Assembly: GCF_029309835.1 (NCBI RefSeq)
Contig: NZ_JARJHL010000018.1
Location: 1-64,000 of the forward strand
DNA from: Paracoccus sp. DMF-8
Lineage (GTDB): Bacteria; Pseudomonadota; Alphaproteobacteria; Rhodobacterales; Rhodobacteraceae
Reading direction: 5' to 3'
Length of the DNA stretch: 64,000 bases
Position 1 is the first letter of the stretch; every line of letters begins with the position of its first letter. Below, one piece after another: positions 28,565-38,827 of the stretch. A program made the translations under genes and the position numbers. The notes below the pieces were generated by a model. It searched no databases. It saw nothing but the letters and a program-made list of their open reading frames with translations, and was not told the origin of the DNA.

Positions 28565-31555
28565 ATGCCACCCGCCGACTGTCCGATCTGCGCCCAAATC
28601 GCGGGCCAGTTTGCTTTTCGTTGCCTCGGGCCGACAGGCGAGATCATCGCACCAGGGCGCCATGTTTCGAACTGGGCAGAGCTGAACGCGACCGAACAAC
28701 TGTCGATGCTGACTTTGATTTCGGCGGCTTTGGTGGAGGACGTGGCGGGGATCAGGCCGGGAAGTGTCCACGGACACTTCGTCCTGCAACTCTCAGAATC
28801 TGGCGTCGACAGACCAGGTCTGCTGATCGCCGGAGGCGACGACCCTCTCATGTCCCATCTGATCCGGCATATCGACACCGCCGACTCTGTCGATCTTGCG
28901 GTGGCTTTTGCACTAGACAGCGGGGTGAGCCTGATCTTCCCCTGGCTGGAGGATCTGCTGGGCCGGGGCGGCCAGCTGCGCTTGATCGTTGGTGATTACC
29001 TGGATGTGACCGAGCCTTCAGCCCTGCGCAAGCTGCGGGATCTGGACAAGGAGGGGCTGACGGGCTGTCTGGATGCCCGGGTTTTCGAAACCCAAGGCAC
29101 CAGCTTTCATCCGAAGGCCTGGTTGTTTCGTGCGAGCGGGGACGCCGGTGCCACGATCGTCGGAAGCTCCAACCTCAGCCGTTCGGCCCTTACCGATGGG
29201 GTGGAGTGGAACCTGCATTCTGCATCTGCAGGCGATGTCCAGGCGGTGGAAGCGGCATTCTCATCGCTTCTGGCAGACTCGAGGGTGGTGCCGCTGACGG
29301 ACAGCTGGATCGATGGCTATGCCGCGCGTCGACGAGCGCGACCGCTACCCCACTTTGCTGCCAAGACGCTAGAGGCCGAACCGCCGAAGCTGGCTCCTGA
29401 ACCGCATGGCATTCAGGTCGAGGCGCTGCAGGCATTGGAGGCCACGCGAAGGAATGGCTTGAGAGCCGGGCTGGTCGTTCTGGCAACCGGCCTCGGGAAA
29501 ACCTGGCTCTCGGCCTTCGACAGCCGGGGATTTGACAGGGTGCTTTTCGTGGCGCATCGCGAGGAGATCCTGGCGCAAGCCATGTCAACCTATCGCCAGA
29601 TCAGGCCGGAAGCGCGGTTTGGTCGCTACTCCGGTATCGCGAAGGAAGAGGGCGAGATCATCTTTGCCTCGATCCAGACGCTGGGCCGGGCCGAGCATCT
29701 ACGCCGTTTCGCTCCTGACGATTTCGACTACATCGTGGTGGATGAGTTCCATCATGCTTCTGCCGCCAGCTATCGCGGGCTTCTGGATCATTTCACGCCG
29801 CGCTTCCTTTTGGGGCTGACCGCTACGCCGGAACGGACCGACGGTGGCGATCTTCTGTCGCTCTGCGGTGAAAACCTGGTGTTTCGCTGCGACCTTCATG
29901 AAGGGATCACCCGGGGCCTTCTGGCGCCGTTCCACTACTTCGGAGTGCCGGATGATGTGGATTATGCCCAGATCCCCTGGCGATCTTCTCGGTTCGACGA
30001 GGGCGCGCTGACCGAGGCGGTCGCGACCACCGCGCGGGCCGAGAATGCTCTGGCCCAACTGCGCCGGCATGGTCATGGCCCGGCCATTGGCTTCTGTGTC
30101 TCCCAACGCCATGCCGACTTCATGGCGCAATACTTCATCAAGGCAGGGCTGCGCGCCGTCGCAGTTCACTCCGGCGCCAATTCGGCACCCCGCGCCAGCT
30201 CCCTGGAAGCCCTAGGCAGGGGTGACCTCGACATTCTCTTTGCGGTCGACATGTTCAATGAAGGTGTCGACGTGCCGGGCATCGGCACTGTGCTCATGCT
30301 GCGGCCGACAGAAAGCACCATCCTCTTCCTACAGCAACTGGGCCGGGGCCTACGCCGTCTTGGTGACAAAGTGCTGCGGGTGGTCGACTACATCGGCAAC
30401 CACCGGACATTCCTGACCAAGGCGCGCGCCCTTCTTGCAGCAGGAGAGGGGGATCGCTCGCAGTCGCAAAGGCTAGCGGCAGCGGCGGCCGGAACGCTGG
30501 AACTGCCGCCCGGATGTGAGGTCACCTATGAACTCGAGGCGCTCGACATCCTGCGCGGGATGCTGAAACAGCGCGGCGGTGCCGATGAGGCCGAGGCCTG
30601 GTATCTGGACTTCCGCAATCGGCTGGGGACACGTCCGACCGCGACGGAATTTGCCCATGCCGGATTTGCTCCTGCGCGCACCGGACATGGCAGCTGGTTC
30701 GATTTCGTGCGGGACATGGGTGATCCGGTGCCGGACGCGGCCTCGGTCCACAAGGCACTGCTGCAAAGCATTGAGAAAGGCAGCTTCGCCGACGCCGCCC
30801 CCATTCTGACGCTGCTGGCCTTGATCCCCGAATTCCAGAACGGCGAGATGCGGGTGCGGCTGGTTGAGAAAGCCGCTGTTATCGCGTTGCGCCGAAATGT
30901 GCCCATAGATCCGGACCAACTTGGGACAGGTTGGTCGCATTGGGCGATGAGCCCAGAGTTTCGGGTGGAGGGGGACAGGCTGGTGTTGCGCCGCCGTCTA
31001 TCAGCAGAGATGTCCGGGCTTATGACCGAGCTTGCCGATTGGCGTCTTTCGGAGATGGCGGGCAAGGCGCCGCTCCGGAATGAAATCGATGATAGAAGCG
31101 AAGCGTTCCGGACCGGACCACAGCTCTGGCGGGAATACATGCGGGAAGAGATCCCGCCGCTGTTCGGACAGACCTTCAATCCCGGAAACTGGAATGCGGG
31201 CATCGTCATGCTGGACAATAACATGGTGCTGCTGACCACGCTCAAGAAGGGTAGCCTGTCTGCCGGAAACCATTACGAGGACCGTTTTCTTGCCCCCGGT
31301 CGCCTGCAGTGGCAGAGCCAGACCCGAACCAACCAAGCCAGCCGCCACGGCCAGATCTTATCCGGTCAGCTGCCAGGCCATCGCGTCCATCTGTTCGTGA
31401 GAAGCGAGAAGTTGCGCGGCAAGACTGCGGCGCCCTTCCTTTACATCGGTGTGCCGCGTTTTGCCGGATGGCACGGCGAGACACCTATCACCATTAACTG
31501 GGATCTGCCGGAGCCCGTGCCAGAGCATTTCCGCAAAATGCTGCGCGTGCCATGA
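28565..31555 (+). CDS. HIT-like/PLD-nuclease/SF2-helicase fusion with DUF3427 (putative defence protein)
   Basis: 996 residues in four parts. Residues 1-90 resemble a HIT domain (CPICAQIAG, HVSNWAELNATEQLSML, GHFVLQL), but the His triad is degenerate. Residues 95-260 are a phospholipase-D-type nuclease (FHPKAWLF near 182, with IVGSSNLSRSAL). Residues 280-640 are a superfamily II helicase: ATGLGKTWLSA (Walker A), YIVVDEFHHASAASY (Walker B), LLGLTATPERTDGGD, and QQLGRGLRRLGD (motif VI). Residues about 700-990 match the DUF3427-type tail (GNWNAGIVMLDNNMVLLTTLKKGS). Such fusions are common in defence islands and probably degrade invading DNA; that function is inferred. It is divergent from the retron operon with a 251-base shared promoter region. 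Confidence 0.85.
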   Translation: MPPADCPICAQIAGQFAFRCLGPTGEIIAPGRHVSNWAELNATEQLSMLTLISAALVEDVAGIRPGSVHGHFVLQLSESGVDRPGLLIAGGDDPLMSHLIRHIDTADSVDLAVAFALDSGVSLIFPWLEDLLGRGGQLRLIVGDYLDVTEPSALRKLRDLDKEGLTGCLDARVFETQGTSFHPKAWLFRASGDAGATIVGSSNLSRSALTDGVEWNLHSASAGDVQAVEAAFSSLLADSRVVPLTDSWIDGYAARRRARPLPHFAAKTLEAEPPKLAPEPHGIQVEALQALEATRRNGLRAGLVVLATGLGKTWLSAFDSRGFDRVLFVAHREEILAQAMSTYRQIRPEARFGRYSGIAKEEGEIIFASIQTLGRAEHLRRFAPDDFDYIVVDEFHHASAASYRGLLDHFTPRFLLGLTATPERTDGGDLLSLCGENLVFRCDLHEGITRGLLAPFHYFGVPDDVDYAQIPWRSSRFDEGALTEAVATTARAENALAQLRRHGHGPAIGFCVSQRHADFMAQYFIKAGLRAVAVHSGANSAPRASSLEALGRGDLDILFAVDMFNEGVDVPGIGTVLMLRPTESTILFLQQLGRGLRRLGDKVLRVVDYIGNHRTFLTKARALLAAGEGDRSQSQRLAAAAAGTLELPPGCEVTYELEALDILRGMLKQRGGADEAEAWYLDFRNRLGTRPTATEFAHAGFAPARTGHGSWFDFVRDMGDPVPDAASVHKALLQSIEKGSFADAAPILTLLALIPEFQNGEMRVRLVEKAAVIALRRNVPIDPDQLGTGWSHWAMSPEFRVEGDRLVLRRRLSAEMSGLMTELADWRLSEMAGKAPLRNEIDDRSEAFRTGPQLWREYMREEIPPLFGQTFNPGNWNAGIVMLDNNMVLLTTLKKGSLSAGNHYEDRFLAPGRLQWQSQTRTNQASRHGQILSGQLPGHRVHLFVRSEKLRGKTAAPFLYIGVPRFAGWHGETPITINWDLPEPVPEHFRKMLRVP

Positions 31556-31578
31556 ACTGAGCCAATAGAAACTTATTG

Positions 31579-32303
31579 GTCGCCCGAAGGATGTCGTCGC
31601 GTGCGCGGGCGGCAGGGCAGTCTTCCTTCCAGAGGCGGCCGTTCTTGCGGATCGGGATAACGGCGGTGCCGCCGCGATCCAGGATGGCCGTGTGACAACG
31701 TCGGCTGTCGAAGGCGCCGTCGCCGGTCACGGTGCCGATCTGTTCGGCGGGCGGGATCTGATCCAGAAGGTCCGGCAGGACAGGGCTGTCTCCCTCACGC
31801 CTTGAGGTGAATTCCACCGCCCGGATGTCACCGGTAGCCGTGTCAATCGCCAGATGGACCTTGCGGTATTGGCGCCTGCTTTGCGTGCCGTGCTTGCGCG
31901 CCAGCCACTCTCCGTCACCCAAGAACTTGATCCCGGTGCTGTCCACCAGCAGGTCCAGCGGCCCTGGCGCGCGGCGGCTGGATATCTGAACGGCAAGGGT
32001 CTTCTGTCTGCGGCTCAGGGTGGAAAAGTCCGGCACCGCCCAGTAGAGCCCTGCCATCTCCAGGATACTGGCCACCATGCCCGTGCATTGCCGAAGCGGC
32101 AGGCCAAAGAGCACCTTCACCATGAGACAAAACTGGATCGCTGCATTGGAGAACACTGGCGGGCGGCCGGGACGACCGAACTTCGGGGCAAGCCATTCCA
32201 TATCCCTGTCCAACCAGATCAGCAGCGAGCCGCGCTGCTTCAGGGCGTCATTGTAGGATTTCCAGTTCGTCGTGCGATAGCGGGCAGCTTCAGGTTTCGT
32301 CAT
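31579..32303 (-). pseudogene. IS5-family transposase, C-terminally truncated
   Basis: It retains residues 1-242 of about 310, including LLVDSTGIKFLGDGEW and TVTGDGAFDSRRCHTAI (two Asp residues of the DDE triad), but lacks the Glu-containing C-terminus (RSRIEARMRCLKAFG in the intact copy). The frame then runs on into non-IS sequence. It is probably inactive. Confidence 0.85.
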
Positions 32304-32372
32304 GCGAGGACGCTTAACCTACTGCAGCGGCAAACTCTGCCCCCAGAGGCCCTCGCCTGCGCCAACATGGCG
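31579..32372 (-). mobile_element. Truncated, diverged IS5-family element
   Basis: A relative of the element at 24740-25793. The transposase frame (start at 32303, MTKPEAARYRTTNWKSYNDALKQRGSL) aligns along its length with the first copy, but stops matching after ARDDILRAT, at base 31579. There it joins unrelated sequence just downstream of the helicase stop, so the third catalytic residue and the left inverted repeat are lost. Similarity to the right end fades around 32360-32372 without a clear inverted repeat. It is non-autonomous. Confidence 0.82.
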
Positions 32373-32402
32373 GGAAGGCGAGGGACTTGGATAGTGCTCA
32401 TA

Positions 32403-32796
32403 TCAGCCCGGCGCGCCCTTCAGGCCCAGCAAGGCTCGGGCATCTGCAGGAGTTGCGATGTCCAGCGACAGCTCGGTCAGAATGGACTGTATCTTGCTGA
32501 CCTGTTCGGCGCAGGACGTTGCCAGTTCGCCTCTACCCAAGGACAGACTGTCCTCCAGCCCCACGCGAACATGCCCACCCAAGATTGCACCCATCGTGAC
32601 AAGGGGCATCTGGTGCCGTCCGGCTCCCAGCACCGAGAACTGGTAGGAGCCGCGACCGAACAGGCGGTCGGCCGTCTGGCGCATGACCATCAGGTTCTCA
32701 GGGTCCGGGCCGATACCGCCCAGGATGCCCATCACGGTTTGAATGAAGAAGGGCGGCTTGACCAGCCCCTCGTCAACGAAGTGCTTCAGGTTGTGA
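32403..32796 (-). pseudogene. BKACE (3-keto-acid cleavage, DUF849) gene, 3' fragment
   Basis: The minus-strand frame reads HNLKHFVDEGLVKPPFFIQTVMGILGGIG, then FSVLGAGRHQMPLVTMGAILGGHVRVGLEDSLSLG and a C-terminal ADARALLGLKG. This is the last 130 or so residues of a beta-keto-acid cleavage enzyme, which condenses a 3-oxoacid with acetyl-CoA. The zinc-binding and substrate N-terminal half (about 160-170 residues) is missing. At about 32793 the sequence switches to the PanE-like gene. It probably came from a carnitine- or amino-acid-type catabolic operon. Confidence 0.8.
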
Positions 32797-33487
32797 AGGC
32801 GGCCCTGACGACCTCGTCCGCAATGCGAATGACGGCAGCCACGGCAACCGGATCGTCCAGAACTTCACCGAAGGTGCAGCCCAATGCGGCCGACATGCCG
32901 CTGAAGGTGGCGTTCATAAGCAGCTTGGACCATCGCACCCCCATCAGGTCATCCAGAACCGGCGTGTGGCCGACACATTCAAGATGCTCCTGTGCGACCA
33001 ACAACAGGGGGTGCGACGCACCATAAGAACCGATTTCGAAGGCGAAGTCGCGCACGACCTCGGCTCGCGTCGTCAACCGCGACTGCCCGGGTCTCTCCCA
33101 AGTTGCGCCGAAACCGACGGTCCCGCCCATCGTCCTGTCCGCGCCGACGATCGCGGCGACGGAGGGTTCCGGGATGCCGTTCTGCAACGTGCAGACAAGG
33201 CTGCCCGGATGCAGATGCGGCAGCAGATGTGTCAGGACCTGCGCATTGGCTGTTTGTTTGCTCAGCAGGAAGACGAGGTCATAGGGTCCCTGCATCCGAT
33301 CCGGCGTGATGGCGCGGACAGGCACCTGCAGCTCCATCTCGCCGCTGATCCGCGCGCCATTCTGGTTGAGGGCTTCGACATGAGGGATGTTGGTATCGAC
33401 CAGTTCGACCGGCCGGCCCCCTTTCGTCATCAAGGCTCCGATGATGGTGCCGAGCGAGCCGGCACCAATGATCGCTGCTTTGGTCAT
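32786..33487 (-). pseudogene. 2-dehydropantoate 2-reductase-like (ApbA/PanE) gene, 3'-truncated
   Basis: It starts MTKAAIIGAGSLGTIIGALMT, a Rossmann NADP site, and continues with family segments (LVFLLSKQTANAQVL, LVCTLQNGIPEP, GGTVGFGATW) and the start of the C-terminal helical domain (MGVRWSKLLMNATFSGMSAALGCTFGEVL). It ends after 233 residues where about 310 are expected, at the junction with the BKACE fragment. The start overlaps the symporter stop by 4 bases, as in an operon. As a paralogue in an amino-acid/keto-acid cluster, it may not be the biosynthetic PanE. Confidence 0.78.
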
Positions 33488-34815
33488 GCCGCGTCTGCCT
33501 TGATCGTCGGATCGTTCTCTCGACGGATCCGCAAGGCGACGGCGCGGGTCGAGGCGCTGACCTGGGGTTCAAAATAAGGCTCCCATGCCTCTTTCGGCGG
33601 CCGCGGCGTCAGGTAGACCGCGATCAGCGTCGCCACCAGCGAGAAGGCGGCACCCCAGGCAAAGGCATTGGCGGAACCGCCCACTTTTGCCGCGATGAAG
33701 ACGGCAGCCCCGACTACGATCCCGGTATAGGCGCCGGCCCGGTTCATCCGCTTCCAGAAAAGACCCAGCCAGACAGGCCACATGAACGCCGCCCCGAAGG
33801 CCCCGTAGACATAGGTGAAGCCCATCGCCAGCAGCAGCGGAGGCTTGATCGCGCTGATCACCGCCACAAAGCCAAGACCCAGCACCGCCAGGCGCAGGTG
33901 GCGGGTTGCCGCTGCGTCGTCGAACTCCCGGTCCGGGTTGAGCTGGCGGAAGATGTCGTAGTAGATCGAGGTTCCGCAGTTCAGAAGCATCGAATTCGCC
34001 GTGGATACTGCTGCGGCCAGCAGTGCGATCAGCGTCATTGCCCCGACGAAGGCTGGCGCGTGGCTTTGCACGATCAGCGGCATGATATAGTCCGTCGTGC
34101 GCCCCTCTGGCAGGCTGGGCAGCAGCGCCTTCGCGCCGAGGCCGATGATGATCAGGCAGGCAAAGATCGGGATCAGCGCTACAAGCGCCCACATCATCTG
34201 CAGCACGGCGGCCTTGCTGTTTTTCGGTGCAAGGAAGCGCGCGATCCAGTGCGGCGCAACCGACGCCCCCACGGCATTTGCCATGAAGATGCCCATCAAG
34301 ACCGACCAGCCGAATGTCCCCGCAGGTGTCAGCAGGATGCCCGGCTCCAGCGGCTCGCCACCCTCGTTGATCGGAGCGGTGGTGGTCGCGATCGTGTCGA
34401 GGATGTTGCCGAAACCGCCGGTCGCAGCCAGAACCGCCCATGTTCCGAAGGCAAGGCCGACCAGGATCAGAACCGCGTTCAGCGTGTCCGTGGCAGCGAC
34501 CGACCAGAAGCCGCCAAGTGAGGTAAGCAGCAGAAGCAAGAGAAAGGCGAAAATGGCGTATTCGTAGGGCACGCCCGTTATCGTGTTGAAGACGATGCCG
34601 AAGCCCACGACCTGAAGGTGACAGAAGACGAAATAGCCGACGAACATCAGCGCCGCGACCAGCAACTGCAGATAGCTGACACGCTCGAACGGCTCGAACC
34701 GCATTCGGATGAATTCCGGAAAGGTCCTTGCCGGCAGTTCGGGCCGGCGGACGCGGTTCGCAAGGATCGGCATGACGGCAGTGGCAAGGAACCAGCCCGC
34801 GACCCACGCGCCTGA
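33484..34815 (-). pseudogene. Sodium:solute symporter (SSS family), 5'-truncated
   Basis: At least 429 residues with about eleven hydrophobic segments. Family features include FEPFERVSYLQLLVAALMFVGYF, LGGFWSVAATDTLNAVLIL, GTFGWSVLMGIFMANAVGASVAPHWIARFLAP (the sodium-site region), AVSTANSMLLNCGTSIYYDI and MWPVWLGLFWKRMNRAGAYTG. The frame extends upstream of the first ATG as GAWVAGWFLATAV, clear SSS sequence, and is lost at about 34815. The first one or two transmembrane helices and the promoter are therefore missing. It is inferred to be non-functional. Confidence 0.82.
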
Positions 34816-36241
34816 TCTGGACGCCCAGTTCCGGACCGAGCGGATCGTGTCGTTGGCAGGCTTTCCGATCGTGGCCGATGATAAGGTGCAGGGCCTCCTG
34901 TTCGTCGCTGACCGATATGCCCGCGACTACACCGGCCGCGAAATCTCGGTCCTTGGGTCATTCGCACTGCATGCCGGCATCGCAATGCGAAACGCGTCTT
35001 TCTTCGCCCGCCTCTCGGAGGCCCTGGAGGACGCCGAGCACAGCCGACTGAGGCTGGAGGCGCACGTCCACCGTGTCGAGCGCTCTGCCGAAGCCCATGA
35101 TGAGATGATGGCAATGCTGGCCCAAGGTGCCGATCTAACCCGCTTTCTGACCCGCATGGCTGTGCTGGTTGAGGGAGCGATTCAACTGCGTGACGCCGGA
35201 CTGGTGGTGCGAGAAGAAATCCGCGCACCAGGCTATTCCGGCAGCCTGTTGGATCAACTCCAAGACTTAGACCCGACGCGGATCATTGCTGCTTTGTCAA
35301 ACTCCCGCGCTAACGGGCGGGCGACGCTCCTTCACCAGAAAGCGAACGAGCGTTGCCTCGCCTTGGCTCTGCCGGGTAGCACAGGGCCGGGAGACAGCCT
35401 GCTGATTTGCCACGAAGGGGAGTCTGATGACATCCAGCTCCGCAATCTTGAGCGCAGCGCCGTAGCCCTCTCGATCGCGAAACTTTGGTCCGAAAAGCGC
35501 GAGGCTGAACGGCAGATTGCCTCCTCGACGCTACTACGTCATCTGGTGCTGGTTCCCCAGGCGGACGCCGCCACCGTGGTCGCTGCCCGAGATCGTCTCA
35601 GGCAGAAGCCCGGACAGTGCCTGCAGTTGGCGCTGTTCGATCTGCCGTCTGACGGTGGCGAATGGTTGCGACAGGCGGCGGAGCAGTATGGGTTGCTGAT
35701 AGACACCATTCAGGGAAGCCATGTAGCCCTTGGTCCACAGGCACCTCTGACGGATTTCTGTTCTAGCTTGCTTGGGGCTACTGGCATCTTGGTGGAGCCT
35801 TTTGAAAGGCTTGAAGGGGCCGCGCACCAGTATTTAAGGGCCAGCAAGATGATGAGCACAATGCAACGCCTTGGTCGTCTCACCCGCCTCCTGCAAGCGC
35901 AGGAAGTAAGCCTCTTCGCACAGCTCTTCGAGACAGCCCAGCCGGAGCAGGTCGACGCGTTCGTCCAAGCCCGTGTGGCGGCAATCGACCATCGTGACCC
36001 CCACCAGCGAGCACAGTTGAAGACAACATTGCTTTGTTATTTCGACAACCAGTTCAGCTTGGCGCGGACTGCGAGCGAAATGGGTATTCACGTCAACACG
36101 GTTCGTCAGCGTCTAGAGACGCTATCTCATGAGCTTGGAGGGTGGGAGGATCCTGTGGCACGCTCCGAACTGCATATCGCACTTCGGCTTGATCATCTGA
36201 GCACTGTGGTCAGAACAAGGTCCGATACCTCCCGCAGTTAG
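34815..36241 (+). pseudogene. GAF/PucR-type transcriptional regulator, 5'-truncated
   Basis: The plus-strand frame picks up at about 34815 in the middle of a GAF domain (IVSLAGFPIVADDKVQGLLFVADRYARDY...EISVLGSFALHAGIAMRNASFFARL) and continues through a coiled linker and central region. It ends in the PucR-type helix-turn-helix (LCYFDNQFSLARTASEMGIHVNTVRQRLETL). The N-terminus of the GAF domain is absent. An ATG at 34709 is in frame but lies within antisense symporter sequence, so any product would carry a nonsense leader. It was probably the divergently encoded regulator of the symporter operon. Confidence 0.78.
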
Positions 36242-36396
36242 CCCTGATTATATTTTATCGTAAACTGGACATTCATATCGTCGGGCAGTGTGGCGGACAC
36301 CTGTCAGCAAGGATGAGGGAGAGGATAGAGCAGCACCGGGCAGTTGTCAGACGCCGCTGCTGGCTTTGCGCCTTTGGCGCGCAGGACAAGAGGGAC

Positions 36397-37112
36397 TCAG
36401 CTCTGTAGGGGATCGACCTGATAGCGCGACAGCAGGGTGTCCACATAGATCTCCGCTAGATAACTGAGTGGTCGACTCGCAGACGTGATCATGTGCAGGT
36501 CGATCTGTATCGTTGGATTGAACGGCACCACGGTCAGGCCCCGGTAGTTGTCCGGCAGGGTGGCGGTGCTGGCACGGGCGAGGCTTTTGCCGAAATAAGA
36601 ATCCACCAGCGCAAGGCCACGGCCGACTGCCACCAGATTCAGCGCCTGCAGCGTCTGGCTTACATGCAGCACAATGTTGGGCATCACCCCGGCTCGAGAA
36701 AATGCCATCATCACCCGGCGGCCAGTTAATTCGGCATTGGGGAAGGTGATCAGCGGCTGGCCAGCCAGGTCCTGGGCTGAAAGCTCGTCGCGGTGGGCAA
36801 GGGGATGCTCCGACGGCAGCACGCACACCACCGAGCCACGAAACGAGCTATGGCTGACGATACCGGTCTCCATGCCATGCAGCTGGCAGAACCCCACCTC
36901 TGCCGCTCCCGTCGTGATCATGTCGAGGACGGAACTGGTTCTGGCCGCTGCCACGTCAAGCAGGGCCTCGGGCGCCAGCCGGCGCAGCTCGTCATGGCCT
37001 GCCTCCACTACAGCCACCAGGCTTGAGGGTGCGGTGGCGATGCGCAATACGCCGCGGCGCCCTTCACGCAGGACATCAGCCGGCTGCCTCCACGCGCGCG
37101 CCGGGCATTGAT
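36397..37112 (-). pseudogene. LysR-family regulator, 5'-truncated (effector domain only)
   Basis: The minus-strand frame holds the LysR effector-binding domain: GRRGVLRIATAPSSLVAVV, DMITTGAAEVGFCQLHG, HPLAHRDELSAQDLAGQPLITFP and ALNLVAVGRGLALVDSYF. The N-terminal winged helix and linker (about 85-90 residues) are missing. The frame can be followed upstream only to about 37112, where it meets the OppD-like fragment on the opposite strand. Without the DNA-binding domain it cannot act as a normal regulator. Confidence 0.82.
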
Positions 37113-37836
37113 GGGTAGGCGGATTTCGCTTGTCAGCCAGAACGCGCTTTCAGGACTCAACCCCTCGACCACCGTCGGCTACCAGATCGCAGAAATGCTG
37201 ATGGTTCACGAGGGGCTGTCGCGCCGCGCGGCCTACGAGCGAGCCCGTGAACTGCTGAACCTGGTCGGCATCCCGGCAGCTTCCGAGCGGGTCCACCAAT
37301 ATCCTCATGAGTTTTCAGGTGGCATGCGCCAGCGCGCCATGATCGCCATGGGGGTCGCGGCTTCTCCCGACCTTCTCATTGCTGACGAACCAACCACTGC
37401 ACTTGATGCCACCATCAAGGCACAGATCCTGCGGCTGCTGTCGGACCTGCGAGACACCTTCGGCATGGCCATCATGCTAATAACCCATGACATGGGAGTT
37501 GTGGCTAAGATCGCAGACCACATGATGGTTTTGTATGGCGGCCGCGCCGTGGAAAGTGGCGATGTGCGCGAGATCTTCCGTTCGCCCAGGCACCCCTACA
37601 CTCAGGCGCTCCTTTCGGCAATTCCGCGGCTGGACCGTCCCGAGGCCGATTTGGCCGCTATCGATGGTGTGCCGCCTTCGCCCTATGCACCCCCGCCGGG
37701 ATGCGCTTTTGCTCCGCGCTGTCCCGTAGCACTGCCGGCCTGCCAGGCAGGTCGCGTGCCGCTGCATGTCGCGCCTTCAGGAGCGCAGGTGTTGTGCCAC
37801 CTGCCCGGTGTGAGAGGACTAGCCGATGCTCAATGA
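37111..37836 (+). pseudogene. Oligopeptide/dipeptide ABC ATPase (OppD/DppD type), 5'-truncated
   Basis: It begins mid-domain with GRRISLVSQNALSGLNPSTTVG (the Q-loop). It has the signature EFSGGMRQRAMIAMGVA, Walker B LLIADEPTTALDATIKAQIL, the H-loop ITHDMGVV and the Opp-specific C-terminal cysteine motif (GCAFAPRCPVALPAC). The first 90 or so residues, including Walker A, are missing, so it cannot hydrolyse ATP. The stop overlaps the intact OppF-type gene by 11 bases. Confidence 0.85.
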
Positions 37837-38815
37837 AAACGACGCTCCGGTTCTCGAGGTCACCGACCTGCGCAAAAGCTTCAGGCTTCGCCGTGGCTGG
37901 AGGAAGCCGGCGCTGGAGCTGAATGCCGTCAACGGAATCACTCTGTCGATTGCACGGGGCGAGACGCTTGGCATCGTAGGCGAGAGCGGATGTGGAAAGT
38001 CAACTCTTTCGCGGATGCTCTCGGGGGTCATCGAGCCTACTGCTGGCAATTTTCGCTTCGAGGGCGCGAATATGATGGCTATGCCGTCTGGGCAACGACA
38101 GACTGCCATGCGCGGCATCCAGATGGTGTTCCAGTCGCCCTACAGCTCGCTCAATCCGCGCATGCGGGCGCTGGAGACCGTGCGCGAGCCGCTCGACATC
38201 CATCACCCCGAACTGTCGAAGGCCGAACGCGAAGCTCGCGCGATGGCGATGCTTGCCGAGGTCGGCATCCCGCAGGAATTGGCCCTGCGCTATCCGCATC
38301 AGCTGTCGGGAGGCCAGCAGCAACGCATTGGAATTGCCCGTGCCTTGGTGGGTGAGGTGTCGCTTGTGATCTGCGACGAGCCAGTCTCGGCGCTGGATGT
38401 TTCAGTTCAGGCCCAGGTGGTGACGCTGCTACGCCGACTCCAGGCCGAACGTGGTCTGGCCTATCTCTTCGTCTCGCACGATCTGGCTGTGGTTGGTGCC
38501 ATGTCAAACCGCATCGCGGTAATGTATCTGGGGCGGATCGTGGAAATGGGCGCGGCCCGCGAATTGCTGGCCAGTCCGCGGCACCCCTATACACGGATCC
38601 TGGTGGAAAGCGCCAATATCCCCGACCCCGACGTGGAGCGCAGCCGTGAAACCCAGGTGCTGACCGGCGAACCACCGCGCCCGACCGACCCGGATGTCGG
38701 CTGTCGCTTTGCGGGGCTTTGCCCAAAGGCGAGCGAACTCTGTCGCCGTAGCCGCCCGGAACTTCTGACCGAACCGGTGGGTGGCCATGCCGTTGCCTGC
38801 CACTTCCCGAACTGA
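37826..38815 (+). CDS. Oligopeptide/dipeptide ABC transporter ATPase (OppF/DppF type)
   Basis: 329 residues, full length: Walker A GESGCGKSTLSR near residue 53, Q-loop FQSPYSSLNPRM, signature LSGGQQQRIGIARAL, Walker B LVICDEPVSALDVSVQAQ, H-loop SHDLAVV, and the oligopeptide-type C-terminal extension with cysteines (GCRFAGLCPKASELC). It would energise peptide or opine import together with an OppD partner, but the adjacent partner is truncated and no permease or binding protein is present, so it is orphaned. Confidence 0.92.
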   Translation: MLNENDAPVLEVTDLRKSFRLRRGWRKPALELNAVNGITLSIARGETLGIVGESGCGKSTLSRMLSGVIEPTAGNFRFEGANMMAMPSGQRQTAMRGIQMVFQSPYSSLNPRMRALETVREPLDIHHPELSKAEREARAMAMLAEVGIPQELALRYPHQLSGGQQQRIGIARALVGEVSLVICDEPVSALDVSVQAQVVTLLRRLQAERGLAYLFVSHDLAVVGAMSNRIAVMYLGRIVEMGAARELLASPRHPYTRILVESANIPDPDVERSRETQVLTGEPPRPTDPDVGCRFAGLCPKASELCRRSRPELLTEPVGGHAVACHFPN

Positions 38816-38827
38816 TTGGTAAATCCT

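Noticed and set aside
27456..28571. 371-residue version of the PRTase effector starting at 28571
   Set aside because: The extra 86 residues are Arg/Pro-rich and atypical, and overlap the start of the opposing helicase gene; the conserved-looking protein begins near 28313.
24740..32372. True composite transposon carrying the retron
   Set aside because: The two IS copies are clearly diverged, one is truncated at the cargo edge, and no target duplication is seen, so I call it an IS-bounded region only.
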